Shown: positions 1 to 12,034, counted from the stretch's first letter. The stretch: DNA of 64,000 nucleotides from VXYL01 sp965199915 (GCA_965199915.1 OZ241348.1:1488001-1552000), one strand, 5' to 3'. Translations and numbers: made by a program. The notes: generated by a model from the letters alone, not told the origin.

Positions 1-73
1 CCGACCGTGTCTTCGTTCGCATCCCCACGGGCGCAACGGGCTTGGCTTGCGCTCGCGAACGTGCGCCGACATG

Positions 74-1327
74 TCAACAAAGCCGCGTCAGCCGTTCCGC
101 TCGGCGGTGTTCCTCGTGTTCGAATGCCGGCGCGTAGGTCGCCATCTGCCGAGCCGTCAAGCCGGCCCGCTCCAGGCACCGGCGCCAGTTGTCCGCGACG
201 ACGCGCGTCATCCGCGCCAGCATTCGCGCCGCCGCGTCCGCATCCAAGTCGAAAAACGGCGCCGCCTCCACCGCGGCTTCAACGGAAGCCGCTGTGCCGC
301 TGATCTCGCTCACGCCGGTGCGCAGCCGGCGGTGGCGCAGCGGCTGCGGATTGATGTCGAACGCCGGCGCAAGCACCCAGCGGCCGCCGCCCACATGCAG
401 CAAGCCGTGGTTCTTCAGATGGTCGTCGTTGTTGGAAACCAGAATCGTGAACAGCATCCGCCGATACAACTCGGTGAGCTGTGCCTTGGGATCGTGCCCG
501 TGCGCCCGCAACGCATCGGCGATGTCGGTGTAGTAGGCGTCGGTGTCCGCATCCGCGCCAAGGAACGACTGCGCCGAAAGATAGCTTAGCCGTTGCCCGT
601 TCGAAGCCCGGTCGAAGCGCTCGACGAGGGCCGCGGGTCGCTGCGCGTGCGGGAACGCCAGCCGGGCCGCCGCCGCCCTCACGCCGGCCATCCGCGCCAA
701 CTCCAACGTGGCCACTTCCACGCGCTCCACCGGCATCGTGTCGGTCTCGGCCGTGAACTTGGCGATGCACAGTCGCCCGCTCGCGTCGCGCACATTCGCC
801 TTTGGCCTTGCGCCACCGAGCGAGCCCACGCTGCCCGTGAGACGAAGGCGCTCCGCCAAGGAGAGGTCCTCGTCCCCGGCGCGGTGCGCCAGGGCAGCCA
901 GGTCCGACAGCTCGCGCAAGCCCGGCACGGCGGCGCCGGCGGCGGCCAACGCCACGCCATTTTCGTCGCGGTAGCGCAATGCGCCTTGGCGCGTGGCGTC
1001 GTCCGCCAAGAGCAAATAGTCGAGTTCGCTCAAGGCACCCGGTCTTGCGTGGCGAAGGACAGATCGCCCCCAAGAATCCGGCGCGCCGTCGCTTACGGCG
1101 CCGGGCAGCGCGGCGCGCGCGTCGTCGCCACCGCCAGCGAAGTAGAAGGCGGTGTCGGCAAGCGGCAAAGTGGGCGAAATGGCGAAGCGACCCGGATGCT
1201 CCAACCACTCCATCGCGTAGCGGAACACACTGGTCTGGCGGCGTCCGTCGGTCTCGAACCGGAGCTCGCCGACCGGCAGGGTGGACTCGCCGATCGTCAC
1301 CCGCACGCGCCGGCTGCGCTTTCTCAT
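74..1327 (-). CDS. hipA: HipA-family serine/threonine kinase toxin
   Basis: This 417-residue protein matches the HipA toxin kinases, which phosphorylate a cellular target (glutamyl-tRNA synthetase in the E. coli case) and cause growth arrest until the partner HipB neutralises them. The glycine-rich phosphate loop GSLGGARPKANV (about residues 167-178), the ATP-binding lysine in CIAKF, the catalytic loop VSNNDDHLKNHGLL (about 298-311) and the metal-binding FDIN motif are all present, so the kinase looks intact. The start codon ATG overlaps the stop of the upstream hipB (ATGA), the usual coupled arrangement with the antitoxin first. The target here is unknown. Confidence 0.88.
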   Translation of the reverse strand: MRKRSRRVRVTIGESTLPVGELRFETDGRRQTSVFRYAMEWLEHPGRFAISPTLPLADTAFYFAGGGDDARAALPGAVSDGAPDSWGRSVLRHARPGALSELDYLLLADDATRQGALRYRDENGVALAAAGAAVPGLRELSDLAALAHRAGDEDLSLAERLRLTGSVGSLGGARPKANVRDASGRLCIAKFTAETDTMPVERVEVATLELARMAGVRAAAARLAFPHAQRPAALVERFDRASNGQRLSYLSAQSFLGADADTDAYYTDIADALRAHGHDPKAQLTELYRRMLFTILVSNNDDHLKNHGLLHVGGGRWVLAPAFDINPQPLRHRRLRTGVSEISGTAASVEAAVEAAPFFDLDADAAARMLARMTRVVADNWRRCLERAGLTARQMATYAPAFEHEEHRRAERLTRLC

Positions 1328-1668
1328 CGCGCTTCGCCGGTTGCCCTCGGCGTCGAACGAGGCGCGGAACGAGCAGACCGGATCCGTTGCGGGAGGTTGT
1401 CCAAGTCCAACATCAGCCCGCTGTCGTCCTTCGATACATCGAGCAACTCGTCAAGGCGGCGCAATTCGCCGAGCGCGAGCAACGCCATCGCCAACGCGCC
1501 CAGCGACACGCCGGACTCGCCCTTTTCCAACCGCGCAAGGGTGCCCGGCGCGACGCCCATGCGGACGGCGAAATCCGCCACCGGCATCCGGCGCTTCTTT
1601 CGCGCGATGCGAATGTCGCGCCCCAACGAACGCAACGCACGCTGCACCGATGGAGGAGGGGTCTTCAT
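1324..1668 (-). CDS. hipB: HipB-like Xre-family antitoxin / autoregulator
   Basis: A 114-residue protein with an Xre-type helix-turn-helix at about residues 20-65, containing MPVADFAVRMGVAPGTLARL and then KGESGVSLGAL. HipB proteins bind operator DNA as dimers, repress their own operon and hold HipA inactive. The gene lies directly upstream of hipA and overlaps its start by 4 bases. The C-terminal tail of about 40 residues is basic and low in predicted structure. No clear ribosome-binding site precedes the ATG, so translation may start on a very short leader. Confidence 0.82.
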   Translation of the reverse strand: MKTPPPSVQRALRSLGRDIRIARKKRRMPVADFAVRMGVAPGTLARLEKGESGVSLGALAMALLALGELRRLDELLDVSKDDSGLMLDLDNLPQRIRSARSAPRSTPRATGEAR

Positions 1669-1685
1669 AAATCGCAGAATATCAA

Positions 1686-1714
1686 CTCTTAAATGGGGTT
1701 AACAGTCAAATCAA
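1686..1714 (-). promoter_or_regulatory. candidate promoter of hipBA
   Basis: In an AT-rich stretch just upstream of hipB, the minus strand carries TTGATT and TAAGAG separated by 17 bases. This would place the transcript start about 10 bases before the hipB ATG. The match to sigma-70 consensus is moderate, and no convincing operator palindrome was found beside it. Confidence 0.3.
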
Positions 1715-1832
1715 CGGCATCAAGACACGCCAACTGCGAGTGAATGGCCCCTCAGCGTCCATCGCCCGCGAACACGCATCGGATCAAAACCACGCAACGC
1801 CGGCAAGACACCGCGCCCCGACGGCTGGCTGG

Positions 1833-2759
1833 CTACGCGCCGATGAACGGCCCCGGATCCACGGGTTTGCCGCCATCGCGGATCTCGAAATGAAACCGCC
1901 CCGCGGTCTTGCCGTTTCCTTGCACCTCCGCCACCACGGCGCCGGCCGGGACCTCGTCTCCTTCGCCGAGCAACGGCTTCACATTGACCCCGTACGCCAC
2001 CAAGTGCTTCTCACTCGCCTTGACGATGACCAAGTGGCGGTAGCCGCCAATGCCGGGGCCGGCGTACACCACCACGCCGGCGGTCGCGGCGCGAATGCGC
2101 GTGGCGGCGGGCAATTCGTAGTCGAACCCCTTGGAGCCGGCGCCGAACCGCCGCGTCGGCTTTGCCGCCACCGGCGCCAGCCAACCGGTCTTGCCCGCCG
2201 CCGGCGCCTCCCGGCGGCTAGGCGCCGGCGCCGAAGGTTCGGTCGCCGCCGGTTTCGCCGGTGGCGGCGCGATAGCAGGTGGGCTCGGCGCCGGCGCCTT
2301 GCGCGCCGGTCGAGGCTGGCGTGTGGTTGGCGGCTTGCTTGGCGTCGGTGCCGTCGCCGGCGCCGGTTTGGTCTCCACGGCCAGGCCCTCCGGCGCGATT
2401 CGCACCGGCGTTGCCCGCGTCGCCGCGCGCTCCGCCCGCCCTGCGCGCGCGGAGGGCGCTGGCGCTGGTTGCGGGACGGCGCTCTCGGCAAGCCGTATGC
2501 GCTGGCCGGGCTTGATCAGAAAAGGCGGCGCGATGCCGTTCGCCGCGGCGAGCGCGCGGTAGTCCATTTCGTGCCGGTAGGCGATGGAATACAGCGTGTC
2601 CTTGGGCCGCACGACGTAGGTGCCGGGCGGCGACCGCTCGGTTTCGGCCGCGCCCCTCGCCACCGAGTGATCGACCACCGGCGCCTTGCTCTGCGAAGTG
2701 CAGGCGGCGAAGCACAGGGCCGCGCAAAGGGCGGCGACAGCGCGCCACCACTTGGTCAC
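1833..2759 (-). CDS. nlpD: NlpD/EnvC-like lipoprotein, LysM + M23 (LytM) domain
   Basis: About 308 residues. The GTG start is chosen because a GGGAGGG ribosome-binding site lies five bases before it, and because it opens directly on a signal peptide ending in CFAAC (lipobox cysteine). A LysM peptidoglycan-binding domain follows (about residues 47-92, YVVRPKDTLYSIAYRH). After a long Pro/Ala linker comes an M23-type LytM domain (about 190-308). The zinc ligands of active M23 peptidases look degenerate (GAGSKGFDY, HFEIRDGG), as in NlpD, which activates the amidase AmiC rather than cutting peptidoglycan itself. It follows pcm and the DUF368 gene. rpoS, its usual downstream neighbour, is absent. 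Confidence 0.85.
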   Translation of the reverse strand: MTKWWRAVAALCAALCFAACTSQSKAPVVDHSVARGAAETERSPPGTYVVRPKDTLYSIAYRHEMDYRALAAANGIAPPFLIKPGQRIRLAESAVPQPAPAPSARAGRAERAATRATPVRIAPEGLAVETKPAPATAPTPSKPPTTRQPRPARKAPAPSPPAIAPPPAKPAATEPSAPAPSRREAPAAGKTGWLAPVAAKPTRRFGAGSKGFDYELPAATRIRAATAGVVVYAGPGIGGYRHLVIVKASEKHLVAYGVNVKPLLGEGDEVPAGAVVAEVQGNGKTAGRFHFEIRDGGKPVDPGPFIGA

Positions 2760-2775
2760 CGAACCCTCCCGCGCC

Positions 2776-3702
2776 TCAAGCACGCGCATGCCCGAACGGC
2801 GTTCCGCGCCGCGTCGCCCACGTCAAGGCCACCACCAGCGCCACGCCGGCGCCGGCCGCGCACAGAACCCACGGCAGCGCCGGTTCCGACCAGCTCCGCA
2901 CTTCCGTGGCGCGCCAGAGCAACACCAAAGAACCCGCCATCAAACCAGTCAACAGCGCCAGCAGGCGCGCCCGCGCCCGCCGGAGGAGCCATGCGAGCAA
3001 GCGGCTGAAGGACACCACGCCAAGACCAAGCCCGGCACCGAACACCACCAACAGGGGCAGATCGCCCGCGTTCACGGCCGCCACCATCGGCTTGTAGAGG
3101 CCGAACAAGAGCAGCACGAACGCTCCGGACACCCCGGGCAGGATCCACGCCGCGGCCGCCACCGCTCCGACCAGGAAGAACATCGGCAGGCCGACATCGC
3201 CTTGGCCACCCGGCTCGCTCAAGAACGCCACGGCCAAGCCCGCGCACAAACCCGCCAACGCGAAGCCGGACAAACCCGGCAGCCGACGCGCGCCCGCGGC
3301 AGCCACCGCCGTGTGGCCAACTTGAAACACGGACGCGGCGATGATGCCGAAGAAGAGGCCGTACAACTGCGCCGCGTGTGTTTCCAGCAAGCGCTCCACG
3401 ACGCGGGCGACAGCAAGGAAGCTCGCCGCCATGCCGGCCGCCAACACGACCAGAAACGGCAGGCTGTGCCGACGCGCCAGACCCCGCCAGCCACCTTGCA
3501 GCGCGGTGCGCGGCGAGATGGCGGCGAACGAGCCCAGCGCGCGCACCAGCTGGTCGTAAATGCCGGTGATGAAGGCGATGGTGCCGCCAGACACGCCGGG
3601 GACGATTTCCGCCACGCCCATCGCCAAGCCGCGCGCAAAGACGCCGGGCAGAGCGGGCCCTTGGCGCGGGGGCGCGCCGTCGTCGCGTCCGGTCGCGGTC
3701 AC
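2776..3702 (-). CDS. DUF368 membrane protein, candidate undecaprenyl-phosphate translocase
   Basis: A 308-residue polytopic membrane protein of the DUF368 family. Two related half-motifs, EIVPGVSGGTIAF (about residue 32) and WILPGVSGAFVLL (about 187), mark the internal inverted repeat typical of the family. Members (PopT) have been shown in other bacteria to return the carrier lipid undecaprenyl phosphate across the inner membrane for cell-wall and LPS synthesis. Its start is a GTG whose last bases overlap the pcm stop (GTGA), so it is translationally coupled to pcm, and nlpD follows 16 bases downstream. The placement beside envelope genes fits the proposed role. The substrate is inferred from the family. 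Confidence 0.85.
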   Translation of the reverse strand: MTATGRDDGAPPRQGPALPGVFARGLAMGVAEIVPGVSGGTIAFITGIYDQLVRALGSFAAISPRTALQGGWRGLARRHSLPFLVVLAAGMAASFLAVARVVERLLETHAAQLYGLFFGIIAASVFQVGHTAVAAAGARRLPGLSGFALAGLCAGLAVAFLSEPGGQGDVGLPMFFLVGAVAAAAWILPGVSGAFVLLLFGLYKPMVAAVNAGDLPLLVVFGAGLGLGVVSFSRLLAWLLRRARARLLALLTGLMAGSLVLLWRATEVRSWSEPALPWVLCAAGAGVALVVALTWATRRGTPFGHARA

Positions 3703-4388
3703 GGCGCCGCGCCCTTGAGCAGTGGCACGAACCGCACATGGTCCAACGTGTGCTGGCGCCAGCCGTCGCCGTTGCGGCGCAGCAGCCGCAGTTCCTGCAC
3801 GTCGCCACTGCCCACGGGAATCACCAACGGCGCGCCGTCGGCCAGTTGATCGGCCAACGCGTCCGGCACATGCGTCGCGCAGGCGGTCACAATCGCCGCG
3901 TCGAACGGCGCCGCGGACGGCCAGCCGTAGTTGCCGTCGTCGTGTTTGAACCGCACGTTGCGCACCGAAAGCGCTCGCAGCCTGCCGCGCGCCCGTTCGA
4001 GCAACACGCCGATGCGCTCCACGGAGTAGACGCGTTGCACCAACGCGGCAAGCACGGCGGTCTGATAGCCGGAGCCGGTGCCGATCTCCAACACGCGCCC
4101 GCGCCCACCGGACATGGCTTCCAAGATCGCGGCCGTCATGGTGGCGACCATGTAAGGTTGCGAGATGGTTTGACCGTGGCCGATGGGCAAGGCGTTGTCC
4201 TCGTAGGCGCGCGAGGCCAACGCTTCGTCGAGGAACAGGTGGCGCGGCACCGTGGCGATGGCGTCGAGCACTCGTTCGTTGCCCACGCCCTTGTCGCGCA
4301 GACGTTGCACCAAGCGGTTGCGCGTGCGTTGCGACGTCATGCCGATGCCGCGCACATCGAGCGTGTCGCGCGTGTCGAGCACGGTCAC
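3699..4388 (-). CDS. pcm: protein-L-isoaspartate O-methyltransferase
   Basis: About 229 residues. It repairs isoaspartyl residues in aged proteins using S-adenosylmethionine. The family signature GIGMTSQRTRNRLVQRL, the active-site region GHGQTISQPYMVA and the SAM motif VLEIGTGSGYQTA are clear, and the C-terminus ends RFVPL as usual. The GTG start at 4388 is favoured because it overlaps the ftsB stop (GTGA) and includes the GIGM segment conserved in relatives; an ATG at 4340 is the alternative. It lies directly against ftsB, without the ispD, ispF, truD and surE genes usually found between them. Confidence 0.9.
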   Translation of the reverse strand: MTVLDTRDTLDVRGIGMTSQRTRNRLVQRLRDKGVGNERVLDAIATVPRHLFLDEALASRAYEDNALPIGHGQTISQPYMVATMTAAILEAMSGGRGRVLEIGTGSGYQTAVLAALVQRVYSVERIGVLLERARGRLRALSVRNVRFKHDDGNYGWPSAAPFDAAIVTACATHVPDALADQLADGAPLVIPVGSGDVQELRLLRRNGDGWRQHTLDHVRFVPLLKGAAP

Positions 4389-4675
4389 TGGCGGGCGCCC
4401 TCGAGCACCAAATAGAACGTCTCGGTTTCGGCCACCATGCCGAGGTCCGTGCGCGCCCGCGCTTCCACCGCGTCCCAGCCCTCCTTCAACGCCGCCACCT
4501 CCACCAACAACAAGCGGTTGCGCTCGGCCAACGCCTCGGTGCGCCGCTCCTGCTCGGCCACTTGTTCCGCAAGGTGCCGCGCCGCCAGATAGCCGGACTC
4601 TCCGAACCAGAAACCGTAGAGCGCGAGCGCGAGCAGGACGACGCCGAGCACCGCGAAGAACCTGACGCTCTTCAT
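4385..4675 (-). CDS. ftsB: cell division protein FtsB
   Basis: A 96-residue bitopic protein with a short cytoplasmic N-terminus, one transmembrane helix (about residues 5-23) and a periplasmic coiled coil (about 30-75). It ends in the conserved segment around ARTDLGMVAETETFYLV. FtsB joins FtsL and FtsQ at the divisome and helps activate septal peptidoglycan synthesis. It sits downstream of eno, the conserved position in gammaproteobacteria, after a 127-base gap, and its stop overlaps the pcm start. Confidence 0.9.
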   Translation of the reverse strand: MKSVRFFAVLGVVLLALALYGFWFGESGYLAARHLAEQVAEQERRTEALAERNRLLLVEVAALKEGWDAVEARARTDLGMVAETETFYLVLEGARQ

Positions 4676-4802
4676 CGGCCATCACCCCGCGCCGGAAAGC
4701 CACCGCCAGCGCGGGCACGCGCCGGACTCCCGGCGCAAATCGGATTGCGAACGAACCGGCGGGCGCGGCAACTTCCGCCCGCTGCCAATTCCCTTTGGCG
4801 TT

Positions 4803-6082
<1,280 letters not shown>

Positions 6083-6086
<4 letters not shown>

Positions 6087-6982
6087 GCGGTTGGCGCTCC
6101 GTCGACACGCGACGCACCTTCCGCACGCGCCGCACGCGCGACCCCCGCTTCCACTTCGGCTTCCAGAAAGCGGTTTTCCTTCACGACCGCATCGATGGCC
6201 GTCAGCTCCTCGAGCAGTTCCCTGAGCATGGCGGTCGGCCAACTGTTCGGACCGTCCGAAAGGGCGGCGTCCGGGTTCGGATGCGTCTCCATGAAGAGGC
6301 CGGCCACGCCAGCGGCCACCGCGGCGCGCGCCAACACCGGCACCATGGCGCGCTGGCCGCCGGATCTGCCGCCCAATGCGCCCGGCATTTGCACCGAGTG
6401 GGTGGCGTCGAACACCACCGGGCAGCCGGTGGCGCGCAGGATGGCGAGCGCGCGCATGTCGGAGACCAAGTTGTTGTAGCCGAAGCTAGCGCCCCGTTCG
6501 CACACCAGAATGTCGTCGTTGCCGGTGGCCTTGGCCTTGGCGACCACATGCGACATGTCGCCGGGGGCGAGGAACTGGCCCTTCTTGATGTTCACCGGCA
6601 GCCCTTGGCGACAGACGTTCTGGATGAAGTTCGTCTGCCGGCACAGAAAGGCGGGCGTTTGCAGCACCGAAACGACATCCGCCACTTCGTCGAGCGGCGT
6701 GTCCTCGTGAACGTCGGTCAGCACCGGCGCGCCAACTTCGCGGCGCACCCGATCCAGGATGCGCAGGCCCTGCTCCATTCCCGGACCCCGATAGCTCTCG
6801 TGGGAGGAGCGGTTCGCCTTGTCGAAAGAGCTCTTGTAGATGAACGGGACGCCCACCGCGGCGGTGATTTCGCGGAGCGCGCCGGCCGTTTCCAGCGCCA
6901 GTCGCTCGGATTCGATGACGCACGGCCCGGCGATCAGAAATAGTGGCCGGCGCAAGCCGACATCGAAGTCACACAGGCGCAT
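6083..6982 (-). CDS. kdsA: 3-deoxy-8-phosphooctulonate (Kdo-8-P) synthase
   Basis: About 299 residues. It condenses phosphoenolpyruvate with arabinose 5-phosphate to make Kdo-8-phosphate, a precursor of the LPS inner core. The motifs LIAGPCVIES, KSSFDKANRSS, TDVHED, RQTNFIQN, NIKKGQFLAP and FDATHSVQMPG cover the active site from end to end. It lies between pyrG and eno, as in Pseudomonas and relatives. The C-terminal 20 residues are Ala/Arg-rich and extend slightly past the usual end. Confidence 0.96.
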
Positions 6983-6998
6983 GTGCTTAAAGTCCGCT

Positions 6999-8639
<1,641 letters not shown>

Positions 8640-8742
8640 CCCGCCTCCATCGGTTGGCATCGGCTGCGTGGCGCCCGCCAGAAGATGGGACTGCACCTTA
8701 CCACACGCAGTCGCGCCCAAGGCGCGTCAAACGAGAAAAAAA

Positions 8743-10017
8743 CTACGCCAAGGCATCCAGCCCCGCGCCGATCGCGTCGGTGAGGCGGCGGAGGTCGTCG
8801 GTGGCGATGACGTAGGGGGGCATCAGGTAGATCAGATCGTTGAACGGCCGGATCCACACGCCGGCTTCCACGAACAAGCGCTGCAAGTCCGCGACCGGCA
8901 CGGGGCGGCGGGTTTGGACGACGCCGATGGCGCCGAACACGCGCACATCGCGCACCGCCGGATGCGTGGCGTAGACGTCGAGCGCCGCGCGCAACTGGGC
9001 CTCGATGCCGGCCACCTGCGACCGCCACGCGCCGGCCAGCAACAGCTCGATGCTCGCGCCCGCCACCGCGCAAGCGAGGGGGTTGCCCATGAACGTGGGC
9101 CCGTGCATCAGCGGGGCGCCGTCGGCGGAGACGCCGGCCGCCACGCGCCGGGTGGCGAGCGTCGCGGCCAAACCCAGGTAGCCGCCGGTGAGCGCCTTGC
9201 CGAGGCACAGGATGTCCGGCACCACGTCCGCGTGCTCGGCGGCGAACATGCGGCCGGTGCGCCCGAAGCCGGTCGCGATCTCGTCGAAGATCAGCAGCAC
9301 GTCGCAGCGATCGCACAGCGCGCGGACGTGCCGCAGGTACTCCGGCGCGTAGAACCACATGCCGCCCGCGCCTTGCGCCACCGGCTCGAGAATGACCGCC
9401 GCGATGTCGGCGTGGCGCTCCGTCAGCAAGCGCTCGATCGGCGCCGTGTCCTCCGCGCCCAACGGCTCCCCCGGCCGGGCGCGGGGACGGTCCACGAAGA
9501 AGTGCCGCGTCAGCGCGCCGCCGAAGCGCCCGTGCATGCCCGTGACCGGATCGCAAACGCCCATGGCGCCGAAGGTGTCGCCGTGGTAGCCGCCGCGTAT
9601 GGTGGCCAAGCGCCCCTTGCCGGGTCGTCCTTGCGCCACCCAATACTGCAAGGCCATTTTGATGGCCACTTCGACCGCCACCGAACCCGAGTCGCTGTAG
9701 AACACGTGACCGAGACCGGTCGGCGCGATGCGCACCAGCGCGCGCGCCAAGTCGACGGCCGGCCGATGCGTCAGGCCGCCGAACATCACATGCGCCATCC
9801 GCTCGAGTTGCCGGCGCGCGGCCGCGTTCAGCGCCGGGTGGTTGTAGCCGTGGATCGCGCACCACCACGAAGACATGCCGTCGATCAACTCGCGACCGTC
9901 GGCCAAGCGAATGCGCACGCCGTTCGCCGCCACCGCCTCGTACACCGGCAGCGGATCGACCATGGAGGTGTACGGGTGCCAGATGTGCCGGCGGTCGAAT
10001 GCCAGCGCGTCGCTCAT
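8743..10017 (-). CDS. bioA: adenosylmethionine-8-amino-7-oxononanoate aminotransferase
   Basis: A 424-residue PLP enzyme of class III aminotransferase fold. In biotin synthesis it transfers the amino group of S-adenosylmethionine to 8-amino-7-oxononanoate, giving diaminopelargonate. BioA features are the N-terminal RRHIWHPYTSM, the substrate segment GMSSWWCAIHGYNHP, the motif YSDSGSVAVEVAIKMA, the cofactor aspartate in IFDEIATGFGRTG and the Schiff-base lysine in CLGKALTGGY. The start overlaps the bioD stop by 4 bases. It is the last gene of the bioFDA operon. Confidence 0.96.
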   Translation of the reverse strand: MSDALAFDRRHIWHPYTSMVDPLPVYEAVAANGVRIRLADGRELIDGMSSWWCAIHGYNHPALNAAARRQLERMAHVMFGGLTHRPAVDLARALVRIAPTGLGHVFYSDSGSVAVEVAIKMALQYWVAQGRPGKGRLATIRGGYHGDTFGAMGVCDPVTGMHGRFGGALTRHFFVDRPRARPGEPLGAEDTAPIERLLTERHADIAAVILEPVAQGAGGMWFYAPEYLRHVRALCDRCDVLLIFDEIATGFGRTGRMFAAEHADVVPDILCLGKALTGGYLGLAATLATRRVAAGVSADGAPLMHGPTFMGNPLACAVAGASIELLLAGAWRSQVAGIEAQLRAALDVYATHPAVRDVRVFGAIGVVQTRRPVPVADLQRLFVEAGVWIRPFNDLIYLMPPYVIATDDLRRLTDAIGAGLDALA

Positions 10018-10775
10018 GGCTGCGCTGGCTGCGCTAGCAACGGTTCGATGCGCAAGTGCCGCGGCGCGTCGGTTTCAGCGCAGCGGGGCACCACGCCAAG
10101 GCACGGCGCGTCAAGGCGAGCGCGCAAAGTGGCGACGTTGGCCTCCAAACGCGGCATGGGCGCGCCGGGGCAGTTCGCCACCCAGCCGGCGAGGGTCAGA
10201 CCCGCGGCCGCGATGGCGGCGGCGGTGAGCAGGGCGTGGTTCAAGCAGCCGAGCCGCATGGCCACCACCAACACCGGACGCGCCGCCAACGCCGCGCAGA
10301 GATCCGCCAACGTGGCGCCGTCCGCGAGCGGCACGAACCAGCCGCCGGCGCCTTCGATCAGCGCGAAGTCGTGCTCGGCGGCCAGTGTCTCCCGGCAGCG
10401 CGCCGCCAAGTGCTCCAAGCGCAGTGAAACACCGGCTTCCCGAGCGGCGATGTGCGGCGCGATGGCCGGCTCGAGGGCCACCGGGTTCGCGGCCCGATAG
10501 CGCTGGCCGCTCGCGCTCGCGCGCAGGAGCGCCAAGGCGTCGTCGTTCACCAATTCGCCGGCGCGCCATTCGCAGCCGGCGGCGACCGGCTTGACGGCAA
10601 CGCAACGAAGCCCCCGCGCGCGGGCGAGACGCAGCAGCGCGGTGGCAATGAAAGTCTTGCCCACATCCGTGTCCGTGCCGGTGACGAACACGGGCGGCAC
10701 CGGCTTGTCCCCGCCCGCGGCGCCGGCGCCCGCCGCCGAAGCCGGTTGCGGCCCATTCGACTGCGGTGCGGACAT
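10014..10775 (-). CDS. bioD: dethiobiotin synthetase
   Basis: About 253 residues. It closes the ureido ring of dethiobiotin from diaminopelargonate, CO2 and ATP. It shows the P-loop FVTGTDTDVGKTFIA near the N-terminus, the catalytic lysine in AVKPVAAG and IEGAGGWFVPLAD, all standard for BioD. The first 25 residues are an Ala/Gly/Pro-rich extension, so the true start might be slightly inside. The gene starts one base from the end of bioF and overlaps bioA. Confidence 0.94.
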   Translation of the reverse strand: MSAPQSNGPQPASAAGAGAAGGDKPVPPVFVTGTDTDVGKTFIATALLRLARARGLRCVAVKPVAAGCEWRAGELVNDDALALLRASASGQRYRAANPVALEPAIAPHIAAREAGVSLRLEHLAARCRETLAAEHDFALIEGAGGWFVPLADGATLADLCAALAARPVLVVAMRLGCLNHALLTAAAIAAAGLTLAGWVANCPGAPMPRLEANVATLRARLDAPCLGVVPRCAETDAPRHLRIEPLLAQPAQP

Positions 10776-11957
10776 CTACCGCTCTTCGCGCAGCGCGTGG
10801 AGCGCGTCGAGCAGCCGGTCCACGTCGTCGTCCCGATGCGCGGCGGAGAGCGTGACGCGCAAGCGCGACGTGCCCTCGGGCACCGTCGGAGGTCGAATCG
10901 CGCCGACGAGAAAGCCGCGCTCCTCCAACGCCCGACTCATGCGCAACGCCCGCGCGGGTTCCCCCACCACCAGCGGTTGAATGGGCGACTCGGATACGGA
11001 GAGGCGGTAGCCGGCCGCCGCGAGTCCCGCGCGGAAACGCCGCACCAACGCGCGCAGGCGCGCGCGCCGCCACTCCTCCGCCTGCGCCAGGCGCAAGCTC
11101 GCGCGCGTCGCCACCGCCAGCGCGCTCGGCATCGCGGTGGTGAAGACGTAGTTGCGGGCGCGCTGCACCAGCGTCTCGATGAGCGCGTCTTCGCCGGCCA
11201 CGAACGCGCCGCTGGTGCCGAACGCCTTGCCGAACGTGCCGACGAGCACGGCGACATCCGCCGTGCCGTGGCGCGCCGGGTCCACCGCGCCCACGCCGCG
11301 CGCGCCGCAAACGCCCATGCCGTGCGCGTCGTCGATGTACACCCAGGCGCGGTGGTGTTTGCCGGCGGCCACCAATTCGTCCAAACGGCACTGGTCGCCG
11401 TCCATGCTGAAGGTGCCGTCGCTGACGATCAACTTGCGGGCGGGAGACGCCGCCGCGGCATCGAGCTGCGCGAGCAGATCGGCCGTGTCCAGATGCGCGT
11501 ACCAAGCGAATCGCGCGCGGCTGATCCAGCCGCCGTCGAGCAGCGAGGCATGGTTCAGACGGTCCTCGAACACATGGTCGCCGACGGTGAGGAGCGCGTT
11601 GATCGTCCCCACGTTGGCCGCGTAGCCGCTGCCGAAGACCAGCGCGCGCGGGCGTCCGGTGAACGCGGCCAGCGCTTCCTCCAACTCCGCGTGGGCGCTG
11701 GTGTTGCCGCAAATCAGGTGCGAGGCGCCGGCGCCGACGCCCCAGCGGTCCACGCCGCGCTTGAGCGCCTCCGCCACGCGCCGGTCGCCGGCCAAGCCCA
11801 GATAGTCGTTGCTGCAGAAGTTCAGCAGGCGGCGCCCGTCCACCACCACCGCGCGCCCTTGGCGCTCCGACAGGCGCCGCCGCGTGCGGTGCATGTCCGC
11901 GCGCCGCAGCGCGTCAAGGCGGTGTTGGAGGTCCTCAAAGCCCTGCCGGTGGCGCAT
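10776..11957 (-). CDS. bioF: 8-amino-7-oxononanoate synthase
   Basis: About 393 residues. This PLP enzyme condenses a pimeloyl thioester with alanine as the first step of biotin ring assembly. Motifs are CSNDYLGLAGD, FGSGYAANVG, SDGTFSMDGD, the cofactor aspartate in IDDAHGMGVCG, and the lysine in GTFGKAFGTSGAFV. The ATG at 11957 is chosen because AGAGGTG lies just upstream and because the longer reading would run into the tRNA-Asn gene. The operon order is bioF-bioD-bioA; bioB, bioC and bioH are not in the window. Confidence 0.95.
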   Translation of the reverse strand: MRHRQGFEDLQHRLDALRRADMHRTRRRLSERQGRAVVVDGRRLLNFCSNDYLGLAGDRRVAEALKRGVDRWGVGAGASHLICGNTSAHAELEEALAAFTGRPRALVFGSGYAANVGTINALLTVGDHVFEDRLNHASLLDGGWISRARFAWYAHLDTADLLAQLDAAAASPARKLIVSDGTFSMDGDQCRLDELVAAGKHHRAWVYIDDAHGMGVCGARGVGAVDPARHGTADVAVLVGTFGKAFGTSGAFVAGEDALIETLVQRARNYVFTTAMPSALAVATRASLRLAQAEEWRRARLRALVRRFRAGLAAAGYRLSVSESPIQPLVVGEPARALRMSRALEERGFLVGAIRPPTVPEGTSRLRVTLSAAHRDDDVDRLLDALHALREER

Positions 11958-12034
11958 CGGCACCTCTGGTGAGCGCGACCGTGCGCCTCGCCGACCTACG
12001 ACGCCGGCCGGTTCGGCTTCGTCGTCGTAGAGTT

